A stretch of 59,615 bases of DNA, taken from positions 1 to 59,615 of the forward strand of contig DXLO01000014.1 of NCBI GenBank assembly GCA_019414665.1, read 5' to 3'. How positions within the stretch are numbered: position 1 is the first letter of the stretch; each line of letters opens with the position of its first letter. Shown piece after piece: positions 1-7,612 of this stretch. A program made the translations under genes and the position numbers. The notes below the pieces were generated by a model. That model did not search any database and was not told where the DNA came from. It saw only the letters and a list, made by a program, of their open reading frames with translations. Origin of the DNA: Bacteroides sp. GTDB taxonomy: Bacteria > Bacteroidota > Bacteroidia > Bacteroidales > Bacteroidaceae.

Positions 1-55
1 AAAGCTACAATCAAACCTCAAAGTGTAAAAGATGTATTTGTCCGAATGCTTACAA

Positions 56-103
56 TAAAAAGACCGGATATGTATTCGTTGGGTACATCATCCGGTCTTT
101 TAT
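56..103. terminator. bidirectional rho-independent terminator
   Basis: Inverted repeat whose arms carry AGACCGGAT and ATCCGGTCT, flanked by an A run on the left and a T run on the right, so it can stop transcription from both sides. It lies just after the stop of the minus-strand gene at 147-575. Bases 1-55 may hold the 3' end of a plus-strand gene cut by the window edge, but no frame there is convincing. Confidence 0.75.
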
Positions 104-146
104 TGTGTAAGTGTACGATATCAATAAAAATTCTGATGGAGTCTTT

Positions 147-575
147 TTATTTTTTCTTTTTAGGTTTCAGGAGCTCTCGGTGAAATTTCATTTCAGCTCG
201 CTGTATTTCAAAAATTTTCTTGGCAGAAAGAATTTTTTTGTATTTACGGACATATTCTAAGTCAAGCTTGTCAATTTGGATACGTGTTTCTATAACATCT
301 TCTATCAACTGACCGTATTCACTTTCACTTACATTTTCTTCTTTACCTTTTCTTATCTTTTTCCAGGCTTCTTTGTTTAAGGCAGTTTTTTTATCCTGTA
401 GTTCAAAATAAAGCGGGAAAAACTGTTTGGCTTCTTTGGTTGTAAGGTTTGCCTTTTCGGTAATGAATTTTTCTTGTATATTACGGAACTCTTCTTTACT
501 CAGTTTAGCCTTCTGCGCATATACACTACTGCAGAAGCCTATGAAAAGAGCCAAAATATAAAATAGTTTTTTCAT
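147..575 (-). CDS. small secreted Spy/LTXXQ-like protein downstream of ECF sigma factor
   Basis: 142 aa. Residues 1-20 form a typical signal peptide ending in VYAQ; the rest is highly charged and predicted to be mostly helical, ending in a KPKKKK tail. The helical, lysine/glutamate-rich layout resembles the periplasmic Spy/CpxP-like or heavy-metal-sensor type proteins that often sit third in Bacteroidetes ECF sigma operons; this is a resemblance, not a demonstrated homology. It follows the anti-sigma-like gene (594-968) by 18 bases on the same strand and is followed by a terminator, so it is most likely the last gene of a three-gene operon and part of an envelope-stress response. Confidence 0.7.
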   Translation of the reverse strand: MKKLFYILALFIGFCSSVYAQKAKLSKEEFRNIQEKFITEKANLTTKEAKQFFPLYFELQDKKTALNKEAWKKIRKGKEENVSESEYGQLIEDVIETRIQIDKLDLEYVRKYKKILSAKKIFEIQRAEMKFHRELLKPKKKK

Positions 576-593
576 GTCTGGTTTAATTTTTCT

Positions 594-968
594 TTAGTTG
601 TAAATATTGTTGTCAGCTTCAGTTAAGTATTGATATAATTCGTAGTCATCCATCATTGTCTGATTGACGATCGGATCGAGGTATTCGTCTGGTATTTCTG
701 TGTAATTTCCAATTTCCATATCTGTGCTTTGTGATGAAGGTTGTTCGCCTACGAAAGCGCGTACAGTGAACATCAGACCTACAAACATGGCAGCCATGTA
801 AACCCATGGTTTGATGCGATCCCACATTCTGATTTCTGGTTCAGGCATAACTTCTTTTTCAGGAAGTTGCTCCATCAGTTTCTCGCTAAAATCCTGGAAA
901 TATCCTTCTGGAACAGTGAAAGGATTCTTCTTTCCATATTTCTTCAGTAAATCTTTATCTTCCTTCAT
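594..968 (-). CDS. membrane-anchored anti-sigma-like protein
   Basis: 124 aa with one transmembrane segment at about residues 51-68 (VYMAAMFVGLMFTVRAFVG). The cytoplasmic N-terminal part carries KNPFTVPEGYFQDFSEKL, a motif I know from small Bacteroidetes proteins encoded next to ECF sigma factors; the C-terminal part is acidic and would lie in the periplasm. Position directly after the sigma gene (49-base gap) and the single-TM topology suggest that it binds and inhibits the sigma factor. No zinc-binding HxxxCxxC motif is visible, so it would not be a ZAS-type anti-sigma factor. Confidence 0.65.
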   Translation of the reverse strand: MKEDKDLLKKYGKKNPFTVPEGYFQDFSEKLMEQLPEKEVMPEPEIRMWDRIKPWVYMAAMFVGLMFTVRAFVGEQPSSQSTDMEIGNYTEIPDEYLDPIVNQTMMDDYELYQYLTEADNNIYN

Positions 969-1017
969 AGTATGTTACCCTCCTTTATTATATTAGATAG
1001 CTGTTTGCTCATAAGGT

Positions 1018-1569
1018 TTAATCGTTTTGGCTTAAAAATTCTTCTATTTTTTTTACGGCATGATGATAAGAAGCTTTAAGGGCTCCCACACTTGTTCCCA
1101 GAATTTCGGATATCTCTTCATATTTCATTTCCTGGAAATATTTCAGGTTAAACACCATGCGTTGTTTTTCAGGAAGCGTTTGAATTGCTTTTTCAAATAG
1201 AAGCTGTGTATGATCACCATCAAAATAGGGATCACTTTCCAGCTTGTTTAAGGCCATCGCTTCTTCATCATCAATCGAAAGTTGATTCTGTGCACGTTGC
1301 TTGTTGAGAAAGTTCAGGCTTTCGTTTAGGGCAATACGGTACAGCCAGGTAGAAAGTTTAGCTTCTCCCCGGAAATAATTTAAGTTGCTCCACGCTTTGA
1401 TGAAGGTATTTTGTAATAAATCGTTTGCATCATCATGGGAGAGAACCATTCGCCTGATTTGCCAGTACAGTTGCTCACTGTATGCTTTTACTACTTCTCC
1501 GAAAGCAGCACGTTGAGTTTCAGGATATTGCAGTCGATTGATTACATCTTCCTCGTTGTATGTATTCAT
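1018..1569 (-). CDS. ECF-type RNA polymerase sigma factor
   Basis: 183 aa, normal length for an ECF sigma factor. Region 2 is visible at about residues 23-92 (NDLLQNTFIKAWSNL, STWLYRIALNESLNFL) and region 4 at about 130-180 (LPEKQRMVFNLKYFQEM, then a helix-turn-helix with YEEISEILGTSVGALKAS). It directs RNA polymerase to a small stress or envelope regulon and probably transcribes its own operon with the two downstream genes (594-968 and 147-575). No extracytoplasmic receptor or TonB-linked anti-sigma gene is nearby, so it differs from the FecI-type sigma factors of carbohydrate loci. Confidence 0.9.
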   Translation of the reverse strand: MNTYNEEDVINRLQYPETQRAAFGEVVKAYSEQLYWQIRRMVLSHDDANDLLQNTFIKAWSNLNYFRGEAKLSTWLYRIALNESLNFLNKQRAQNQLSIDDEEAMALNKLESDPYFDGDHTQLLFEKAIQTLPEKQRMVFNLKYFQEMKYEEISEILGTSVGALKASYHHAVKKIEEFLSQND

Positions 1570-1652
1570 ATTGTTCGATTCTTTATTTCAGTTGTTTGGA
1601 TTGTTGTCTAGGCAATAGGGTTTAAGTTGGTTGGATTTTATTAACATTCTCA

Positions 1653-2567
1653 TTAAAGAGTAATGTTCATGTTTTCTTGTGCCAGTATTGTTTCCGGAAA
1701 GATACTCTGTGCCTCTTGAAGTAGATGTGCCTCATCTTCATATCTTGCAGAGAAATGTCCTATAATCAACCGCTTGACTTGTGCGTCGCGGGCGATCGTT
1801 GCGGCTTGTTCGGCTGTAGAGTGCATGGTTTGTTTGGCTCGGGCAACCTCTGTTTTCGCGAAAGTCGCTTCGTGGAACAGTAAGTCTATACCTTTTATCT
1901 GTTCTGTAATGCGTGGAAGATATGCAGTATCGGAGCAGTAGGCATAAGAGCGTGGGGGATCGGAAGGAGTTGTGAGTCGTTCATTGGGAATAACCGTTCC
2001 TTCTTCTGTTACATAGTCTTCTCCGTTTTTTATTCGGTTTATCATACATACAGGAATATGATAGAAGTCTATCATATCACGTTTGATGTGGTTTTGAGTT
2101 GGTTTTTCACGGAAGATAAATCCACAAGTAGGCAGACGGTGGCGCAATGGAATTGTTTCTACCGTAACGGAACGGTCATCGTATATGATTGTTTGCTCGC
2201 TTGGGTTAAAGGTATGAAATATAACTTTATATGGCATGCCTTTACAGAAAAAGTCTATATGCGGTGTAAGCAGTTTTTCCAGCTCCGGATGACAATAAAT
2301 GTGTAAGTCGGCTGTACGTTCCAGCATACCGAATGTAGAAATCAGTCCAATTAGTCCAAAACAATGATCTCCATGTAAGTGAGAGATAAATATATGGTTT
2401 AACCTGCTGAATTTTAATCGTGAGCGGCGTAGCTGGATTTGAGTACCTTCTCCGCAGTCGATCATAAATAGCTTTTCCCGGATGTTTATGACTTGTGAGG
2501 TTGCCATGTGCCGGGTTGTCGGTAGTGCCGATCCACATCCTAATATGTTTACTTCGAATTTTTCCAT
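1653..2567 (-). CDS. rnz: ribonuclease Z (tRNA 3' processing endonuclease)
   Basis: 304 aa, the usual length of the short form. The zinc-binding metallo-beta-lactamase motif HLHGDH is at residues 63-68; other ligands are visible in YCSDTAYL and in LLFHEATFAK and IIGHFSARY near the C terminus. The enzyme cuts the 3' trailer from tRNA precursors. The start codon at 2567 lies only five bases after a promoter-like TAnnTTTG motif (2573-2580), so the message may be almost leaderless. It is followed by the ECF sigma gene on the same strand but with its own regulation. Confidence 0.95.
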   Translation of the reverse strand: MEKFEVNILGCGSALPTTRHMATSQVINIREKLFMIDCGEGTQIQLRRSRLKFSRLNHIFISHLHGDHCFGLIGLISTFGMLERTADLHIYCHPELEKLLTPHIDFFCKGMPYKVIFHTFNPSEQTIIYDDRSVTVETIPLRHRLPTCGFIFREKPTQNHIKRDMIDFYHIPVCMINRIKNGEDYVTEEGTVIPNERLTTPSDPPRSYAYCSDTAYLPRITEQIKGIDLLFHEATFAKTEVARAKQTMHSTAEQAATIARDAQVKRLIIGHFSARYEDEAHLLQEAQSIFPETILAQENMNITL

Positions 2568-2572
2568 ATAAA

Positions 2573-2603
2573 CAAAGATAGGTATATTAATGGAGAACCG
2601 AAA
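2573..2603 (-). promoter_or_regulatory. Bacteroides-type promoter of rnz
   Basis: On the minus strand TATCTTTG (2573-2580) matches TAnnTTTG, with TTTC (2600-2603) in the -33 position after a 19-base spacer. The start codon of rnz is five bases downstream of the -7 element. Confidence 0.5.
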
Positions 2604-2668
2604 ATATGGGTAGAAAGATTTTAAATAAAATGAGGGAATACGATTGAGTTAATCAAGGCTTAAGGTAT

Positions 2669-2705
2669 AAAAAAAAAGGGACTGTGCTTAGCACAATCCC
2701 TTTTC
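2669..2705 (-). terminator. terminator of rpsA
   Basis: On the minus strand GGGATTGTGC, TAA, GCACAGTCCC form a 10-base stem with one C-A mismatch, followed by a run of T. It lies 22 bases after the stop codon of the S1 gene. Confidence 0.85.
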
Positions 2706-2726
2706 CTGATATCTAGAATTTAAGAA

Positions 2727-4511
2727 TTATTTCTTACCTTCCAATTGTTCTTTCAAAGCAGCCAATGCATCGATGTCACCCAAAGTTGTAGAAGCAGCCT
2801 GGTTCTGAATCATAGGAGCTTCTTCTTTCTTAGATGATTTCTTTGTAGCTTTCTTTTCTGCTTTTTCTTCAGCTTTTGCTGCATCTTCGAAAATACGGCT
2901 GTGAGACAAGATGATTCTCTTAGCGTCTTTGTTGAATTCGATTACTTTGAATTCCAACTTTTCGTCCAACTGAGCCTGTGAACCATCTTCCTTAACCAAG
3001 TGTTTCGGAGTTGCGAAACCTTCAACACCGTAAGGCAATGCTACTACAGCACCTTTATCCAACATTTCGATGATAGTACCTTCGTGGATAGAACCTACAG
3101 TAAATACAGTTTCGAATACATCCCATGGATTTTCTTCCAACTGTTTGTGACCAAGGCTCAAACGACGGTTTTCTTTGTCGATTTCCAATACCTGAACTTC
3201 GATATCTGCACCAATCTGAGTAAATTCTGATGGGTGTTTGATTTTCTTAGTCCAAGACAAGTCTGAGATGTGAATCAAACCGTCTACACCTTCTTCGATT
3301 TCTACAAATACACCGAAGTTAGTGAAGTTACGTACTTTAGCAGTGTGCTTAGAACCTACAGGATACTTTTCTTCGATAGTTTCCCATGGATCAGCTTTCA
3401 GCTGTTTGATACCCAAAGACATCTTACGTTCTTCACGATCCAAAGTCAAGATTACAGCTTCGATTTCATCACCAACTTTCATGAAGTCCTGAGCTGAACG
3501 CAAGTGCTGTGACCAAGACATTTCAGAAACGTGGATCAAACCTTCTACGCCCGGAGCGATTTCGATGAATGCTCCGTAATCAGCCATAACGACAACTTTA
3601 CCTTTAACGTGATCACCAACTTTCAAGTTTGGATCAAGGCTATCCCATGGATGCGGAGTCAATTGCTTCAAACCTAAAGCGATACGTTTCTTTTCATCAT
3701 CGAAGTCAAGGATAACTACATTCAACTTCTGATCCAAAGAAACAACTTCGCGAGGATCGCTTACACGGCCCCATGACAAGTCTGTGATGTGGATCAAACC
3801 GTCTACGCCGCCCAAGTCGATGAATACACCGTAAGATGTGATATTTTTAACAGTACCTTCAAGTACCTGACCTTTTTCAAGTTTACCGATGATTTCTTTC
3901 TTCTGCTGTTCCAGTTCAGCTTCGATAAGAGCTTTGTGAGAAACAACAACGTTTTTGAATTCCTGGTTGATTTTAACAACTTTGAATTCCATAGTCTTTC
4001 CTACGAATACATCGTAGTCACGGATAGGTTTAACATCGATCTGAGAACCCGGCAAGAATGCTTCGATACCGAATACGTCAACGATCATACCACCCTTAGT
4101 GCGGCACTTGATGTAACCCTTAATGATTTCTTCATTTTCAAGAGCTGCGTTAACACGATCCCAAGAACGAGTAGCACGAGCTTTCTTGTGTGACAGGATC
4201 AACTGTCCTTTTTTGTCTTCCTGGTTTTCGATGTATACTTCTACAGTATCACCAACTTTCAAATCAGGATTGTAACGGAATTCGCTCAACGGAATGATAC
4301 CGTCTGATTTGTAGCCAATGTTAACTACAACTTCGCGTTTGTTCATTGCGATTACAGTACCATCTACAACCTCACGGTCGTTAACCTTGTTCAAGGTGCT
4401 GTCATAAGCTTTTTCAAGTTCTTCTTTGCTTACGTTGGTTACTGCATCACCGCTTTCATAAGCATCCCAGTTGAAATCTTCAATAGGAGCAATGTTTTTT
4501 AAGTTTTCCAT
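2727..4511 (-). CDS. rpsA: 30S ribosomal protein S1
   Basis: 594 aa. Consecutive S1/OB-fold RNA-binding domains are seen, with repeated signatures such as YGVFIDLGGVDGLIHITDLSW, YGAFIEIAPGVEGLIHVSEMSW and FGVFVEIEEGVDGLIHISDLSW, each followed by a KRIALGLKQL-type segment. The C-terminal tail (about residues 540-594) is lysine/glutamate-rich and not part of an S1 domain. S1 brings mRNA to the 30S subunit; in Bacteroidetes, where Shine-Dalgarno pairing is little used, it is thought to be especially important. Transcribed alone from a promoter at 4579-4610, with a terminator directly downstream. Overlapping plus-strand frames are shadows. Confidence 0.97.
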   Translation of the reverse strand: MENLKNIAPIEDFNWDAYESGDAVTNVSKEELEKAYDSTLNKVNDREVVDGTVIAMNKREVVVNIGYKSDGIIPLSEFRYNPDLKVGDTVEVYIENQEDKKGQLILSHKKARATRSWDRVNAALENEEIIKGYIKCRTKGGMIVDVFGIEAFLPGSQIDVKPIRDYDVFVGKTMEFKVVKINQEFKNVVVSHKALIEAELEQQKKEIIGKLEKGQVLEGTVKNITSYGVFIDLGGVDGLIHITDLSWGRVSDPREVVSLDQKLNVVILDFDDEKKRIALGLKQLTPHPWDSLDPNLKVGDHVKGKVVVMADYGAFIEIAPGVEGLIHVSEMSWSQHLRSAQDFMKVGDEIEAVILTLDREERKMSLGIKQLKADPWETIEEKYPVGSKHTAKVRNFTNFGVFVEIEEGVDGLIHISDLSWTKKIKHPSEFTQIGADIEVQVLEIDKENRRLSLGHKQLEENPWDVFETVFTVGSIHEGTIIEMLDKGAVVALPYGVEGFATPKHLVKEDGSQAQLDEKLEFKVIEFNKDAKRIILSHSRIFEDAAKAEEKAEKKATKKSSKKEEAPMIQNQAASTTLGDIDALAALKEQLEGKK

Positions 4512-4578
4512 TAAATTAATAAATTGTTTGTAAATAACTAATTGTGTTAGACTTTATATTGTTTATATAAATCGGCTG

Positions 4579-4610
4579 CAAAAGTACAATAAAATCCTGA
4601 ATGATACAAC
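4579..4610 (-). promoter_or_regulatory. Bacteroides-type promoter of rpsA
   Basis: Minus strand: TACTTTTG (4579-4586) and GTTG (4607-4610), 20 bases apart. The resulting leader of about 60 bases is AT-rich with no clear Shine-Dalgarno sequence. The rest of 4611-4786 shows no gene. Confidence 0.6.
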
Positions 4611-4786
4611 ATTTCATGATTTTTTTGATATAAACTTTAAGAGATATTGGGAATTTCTGGTTAGGCTGTGTTAGGTTATGCTTCCAGTCTTACTTTATGT
4701 TTATAGTTGGATTCTTGTATAAGCAGGTTTGGATGTTTTGCTTCTTCTCGTGGAGGAAGATGGGAGAGAAGTGTTGTGGGTTTATA

Positions 4787-4825
4787 AAAAAACTCGCGTG
4801 CAGGTGGATTGTTTTGCACGCGAGC
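4787..4825 (-). terminator. terminator of SIMPL-domain gene
   Basis: Perfect arms CTCGCGTGCA (4793-4802) and TGCACGCGAG (4815-4824), followed on the minus strand by seven T. It lies 40 bases after the stop at 4865. Confidence 0.9.
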
Positions 4826-4864
4826 TCTACTTCTTATATATTCTTTTGATATCTGATTAATCTG

Positions 4865-5569
4865 TTAATCTTCTAACGAATAATCAATAGTCGTAACTAC
4901 ACGCACTTTCTTAATATAAGGAGTATTGGCGTCACGATCTGTAATAGTGAACTGTCCTTGATTGGCGTGCCGTATTTTTCCTAGTTCGCTTTCCGAGTCT
5001 TTTGCAAATTTTTCCGCAGCCTGACGTGCGTTCTTGGTTGCTTCTTCTATCATTTGAGGTTTGATAGAATTAAGTCCCGTGTATTCATACTGCACATTGT
5101 ACCGGTAGTCGCCTCCTGTTACTGCAATACCTCTTTTTAGCAATTCACCTTGTTCTGCTATAAGGCTTCTTACTAAATCCACTTTATTTGAAGTTACTGT
5201 AATGACAGTTGTAACGTTGTATCGGTAGGGACTATTGTCATTATTGCTGTATCGTTCAGCTTTTAGATCAATGATTTCAGGGGCATTAATGCTGATTTCT
5301 TTCTCGTCTATACCTTTTTCTATAAGAAACTGAGTAATGATTTTATTTGAGTTCTTTATATTGTCGTATAGAGCATTCAAGTCGTTGCCTAAGCTTTTGT
5401 ACATAAGTGGCCATGTGACCTTATCAGCCGGTACTTCCATTTCTGCAAGTCCTTTGACATTTACGCTTCGGTCGCGTTCTGCGAACGATTTAAATCCTTT
5501 TTGGATGCAAATTCCCAGCAATAACAATCCGATTGCAAGGATTAATGATTCAATTCTAAAGTTCTTCAT
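4865..5569 (-). CDS. SIMPL domain-containing (DUF541) periplasmic protein
   Basis: 234 aa. Residues 8-24 form a signal anchor, followed by the SIMPL/DUF541 fold: VNVKGLAEMEVPADKVTW at the start, alternating strands and helices, and the closing VVTTIDYSLED. Members of the family are periplasmic or surface proteins of unclear biochemical role (E. coli YggE is linked to oxidative-stress protection). Single-gene unit: own terminator downstream, tRNA genes upstream. The IEEATKNARQAAEKFAKDS stretch is the conserved helix of the family. Confidence 0.85.
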   Translation of the reverse strand: MKNFRIESLILAIGLLLLGICIQKGFKSFAERDRSVNVKGLAEMEVPADKVTWPLMYKSLGNDLNALYDNIKNSNKIITQFLIEKGIDEKEISINAPEIIDLKAERYSNNDNSPYRYNVTTVITVTSNKVDLVRSLIAEQGELLKRGIAVTGGDYRYNVQYEYTGLNSIKPQMIEEATKNARQAAEKFAKDSESELGKIRHANQGQFTITDRDANTPYIKKVRVVTTIDYSLED

Positions 5570-5718
5570 AATGGTTTAGTCTTTAATAGTTGGTTAGATA
5601 AATTTCTAAACCTAAGATAGTGATTAAAATCGAAAGGTGTGCTTTCCGTTTGGTTTTATTAAATATTGAAGGGGGATAAAATAAAAAAAGACCATGAGAT
5701 TCATGGCCTTTTCAGAAG

Positions 5719-5791
5719 AGCGGAAGACGGGACTCAAACCCGCGACCCTCAGCTTGGAAGGCTAATGCTCTATCGACTGAGCTACTTCCGC
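5719..5791 (-). tRNA. tRNA-Gly(TCC), copy 2
   Basis: On the minus strand a complete 73-nt cloverleaf: acceptor GCGGAAG/CTTCCGC, D-arm with AGCTCAG, anticodon loop CTTCCAA (anticodon TCC), T-loop GTTTGAGTCC. CCA is not encoded. It is 188 bases from an identical copy at 5907-5979 and 8 bases from a tRNA-Tyr gene. Confidence 0.95.
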
Positions 5792-5799
5792 AATTTTAG

Positions 5800-5882
5800 T
5801 GGGCAAAGATGGATTCGAACCACCGAAGGCGTAAGCCAGCAGATTTACAGTCTGCCCCATTTGGCCACTCTGGTATTTGCCC
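5800..5882 (-). tRNA. tRNA-Tyr(GTA), copy 2
   Basis: 83-nt class II tRNA on the minus strand: acceptor GGGCAAA/TTTGCCC, anticodon loop CTGTAAA (anticodon GTA), long variable arm, T-loop GGTTCGAATCC, discriminator A. Second member of the Gly/Tyr pair in this unit. Confidence 0.95.
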
Positions 5883-5906
5883 AACGGATTAATAATATTT
5901 TCAAAG

Positions 5907-5979
5907 AGCGGAAGACGGGACTCAAACCCGCGACCCTCAGCTTGGAAGGCTAATGCTCTATCGACTGAGCTACTTCCGC
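5907..5979 (-). tRNA. tRNA-Gly(TCC), copy 1
   Basis: Same sequence as the copy at 5719-5791; anticodon loop CTTCCAA. Separated from the following tRNA-Tyr copy by the same AATTTTAG spacer as in the other unit. Confidence 0.95.
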
Positions 5980-5987
5980 AATTTTAG

Positions 5988-6070
5988 TGGGCAAAGATGG
6001 ATTCGAACCACCGAAGGCGTAAGCCAGCAGATTTACAGTCTGCCCCATTTGGCCACTCTGGTATTTGCCC
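5988..6070 (-). tRNA. tRNA-Tyr(GTA), copy 1
   Basis: Same sequence as the copy at 5800-5882; first gene of the four-tRNA transcript on the minus strand. Anticodon loop CTGTAAA, long variable arm. Confidence 0.95.
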
Positions 6071-6121
6071 TTTCGCAACTGATTGACTAGTGTTTTTCTC
6101 AATTGCGATGCAAAGGTACAA

Positions 6122-6616
6122 CTATTTTTTTAATTTGCAAACAAAATCTATCATTTTTATTGCAGTAATTGCACATTCATCGCCTTTATTGCCTAATTTT
6201 CCTCCTGCTCGTTCTTCGGCCTGTTCCATGTTGTTGGTCGTGATTAGGCCGTAAATCACTGGTATATCGGTAGTTGCATTCAGTTGTGTGATTCCTTGAG
6301 TTGCTCCGGCGCAAACATAGTCAAAATGTGGAGTATCTCCACGAACTACGCATCCTAAAGCTATTACTGCGTCAACTTTTCCACTTTTTATCATTTGTGC
6401 TGAGCCGAAAGTTAGCTCGAAACTTCCCGGAACTGTTTGTACAAGTATGTTTTCGTCTTTTGCACCATGCTTTTTCAATGTTTTTACTGCACCTTCCAAT
6501 AATGCGCCAGTTATATTGCTGTTCCATTCTGAGACAACAATTCCAAAACGCATTTGAGAAGCGTCGGGTACAGAGGTGAAATCGTAATCTGATAAGTTGT
6601 GATATGCTGTTGCCAT
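6122..6616 (-). CDS. ribH: 6,7-dimethyl-8-ribityllumazine synthase
   Basis: 164 aa, normal family length. It joins 5-amino-6-ribitylamino-uracil with dihydroxybutanone phosphate to give lumazine, the penultimate step of riboflavin synthesis. Visible signatures: RFGIVVSEWNSNITGALLEGA at about residues 23-43, QTVPGSFELTFGSAQ, ALGCVVRGDTPHFDYVCAGATQG containing the catalytic histidine, and PVIYGLITTNNMEQAEERAGG. No other riboflavin gene is in the window. The TPR gene lies upstream in the same direction, separated by 155 bases that contain an inverted repeat. Confidence 0.96.
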   Translation of the reverse strand: MATAYHNLSDYDFTSVPDASQMRFGIVVSEWNSNITGALLEGAVKTLKKHGAKDENILVQTVPGSFELTFGSAQMIKSGKVDAVIALGCVVRGDTPHFDYVCAGATQGITQLNATTDIPVIYGLITTNNMEQAEERAGGKLGNKGDECAITAIKMIDFVCKLKK

Positions 6617-6660
6617 AATAATTATGTATAAATGATTAGATGAATATGAAATAAAAAAAT

Positions 6661-6733
6661 CATTCGGAGTAAAGTTTGAATCTCATGAGCATCCACGTTG
6701 ATGTATCCGAGATTCTTCGCTTTGCTCCGAATG
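6661..6733. repeat. imperfect palindromic intergenic repeat
   Basis: Arms 6661-6683 and 6710-6733 are near-reverse complements (CATTCGGAGTAAAG against CTTTGCTCCGAATG), enclosing 26 bases. It fills most of the gap between the TPR gene and ribH. The wording AGATTCTTCGCTTTGCTCCGAATG resembles dispersed REP-like palindromes that I remember from Bacteroidetes genomes; only one copy occurs in this window. Confidence 0.6.
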
Positions 6734-6771
6734 ACAATACCTTATTATATATGTAATAAATATGCTAGTTA

Positions 6772-7449
6772 TTATTTGATTGAAGCACGGTCAATGTATT
6801 TATCAATGTCCATTGCTTGGAATGAGTTTGCATATTTTGTTTTAATTTGCTTGTAAGCTTCAACAGCTTCTGCATTTTTACCTTGCTTTTCAAGTATCTG
6901 ACCAGCCTGAAGCAAGTAGATTGGGCTTAAAGTAGTGCTGTTTGCTTTGTCTGCAGCTTTCAGCAATGTTGCAGCTGCTTTGTCAAGCTGTCCCATCTGA
7001 GCATAACAGTTACCCATTGTACCAATAATGGCAGGAGCAACCATATAATCGTCTGCGCTGAATTTATCCAGATATTTTGCAGCTTCTTCATACTTTCCGA
7101 GCTGTGCATAGCAAATACCAGCATAAGCATTTGCCAAGTTTCCTGCTTCAGTACCGCTGAATTCATCTGCTATTTTCAGAAAACCTGCGTAACCCAAGCT
7201 GTCACCCTTCAGTGCAGTTTCATAATTGTCGTTGCCAAAATACTGTTCACCTTTGAAAAGTGCCTCAGAAGCTTTCAACTCTTTAGGTTCACCGATAAAA
7301 TGTTTGTAAGCCAATGTGCCACATACGATAACAACAATAGCTACTACAATACCTACTAACAGGTTTTTGTACTTTAAAAGGAATGCTTCAGAAGTACTCA
7401 GTGCTTCATCTACATTCAATGGGTCATGAGTGTGTTTTTGTTCTGCCAT
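6772..7449 (-). CDS. tetratricopeptide-repeat membrane protein (YfgM-like)
   Basis: 225 aa. One transmembrane helix at about residues 31-50 (LLVGIVVAIVVIVCGTLAYK), a cytoplasmic N terminus of 30 residues, then TPR-type helices (GNLANAYAGICYAQLGKYEEAAKYL, GTMGNCYAQMGQLDKAAATLLKA, LLQAGQILEKQGKNAEAVEAYKQIK). Topology and repeat pattern match the YfgM/ancillary-translocon-type proteins that assist envelope protein biogenesis. It is transcribed away from recF out of a shared intergenic region with its own promoter (7510-7541). Confidence 0.8.
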   Translation of the reverse strand: MAEQKHTHDPLNVDEALSTSEAFLLKYKNLLVGIVVAIVVIVCGTLAYKHFIGEPKELKASEALFKGEQYFGNDNYETALKGDSLGYAGFLKIADEFSGTEAGNLANAYAGICYAQLGKYEEAAKYLDKFSADDYMVAPAIIGTMGNCYAQMGQLDKAAATLLKAADKANSTTLSPIYLLQAGQILEKQGKNAEAVEAYKQIKTKYANSFQAMDIDKYIDRASIK

Positions 7450-7509
7450 TTTATTTAATTGTTTTTTATTATTTCTCTTCTATTATTTAGCAATTTATAT
7501 TTCGGTCAG

Positions 7510-7541
7510 CAAAAGTAGTTTATTTATGTTTATAAATGAAA
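7510..7541 (-). promoter_or_regulatory. promoter of the TPR gene
   Basis: Minus strand: TACTTTTG (7510-7517) with TTTC about 20 bases upstream (7538-7541). Back to back with the recF promoter. Confidence 0.5.
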
Positions 7542-7556
7542 TTTGCGGGCATGTTT

Positions 7557-7588
7557 TTTTATCAATCGTGCTTTTATTGCTAATTTTG
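7557..7588 (+). promoter_or_regulatory. promoter of recF
   Basis: TAATTTTG (7581-7588) preceded by TTTT (7557-7560) at a 20-base spacing. The recF start codon is 24 bases downstream. Confidence 0.45.
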
Positions 7589-7612
7589 TAGTCTGAATTT
7601 AGGTTTTGAACT

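Larger units (their letters stand above)
5719..6070. repeat. tandem duplication of the Gly-Tyr tRNA pair (period 188 bp)
   Basis: 5719-5882 and 5907-6070 appear identical, including the 8-base spacer between the two tRNAs. The bridge 5883-5906 is unique. This is a local duplication of a tRNA pair. Confidence 0.9.

Noticed and set aside
1..55. 3' end of a plus-strand gene at the window edge
   Set aside because: Three frames are open over short distances and none has recognisable text.
5666..5953. Plus-strand open frame of 95 codons over the tRNA genes
   Set aside because: It reads through two complete tRNA genes on the other strand and resembles the false proteins often predicted over tRNAs.
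5719..6070. CRISPR-like repeat array
   Set aside because: Only two long repeats, each made of tRNA genes; no short regularly spaced repeats occur anywhere in the window.
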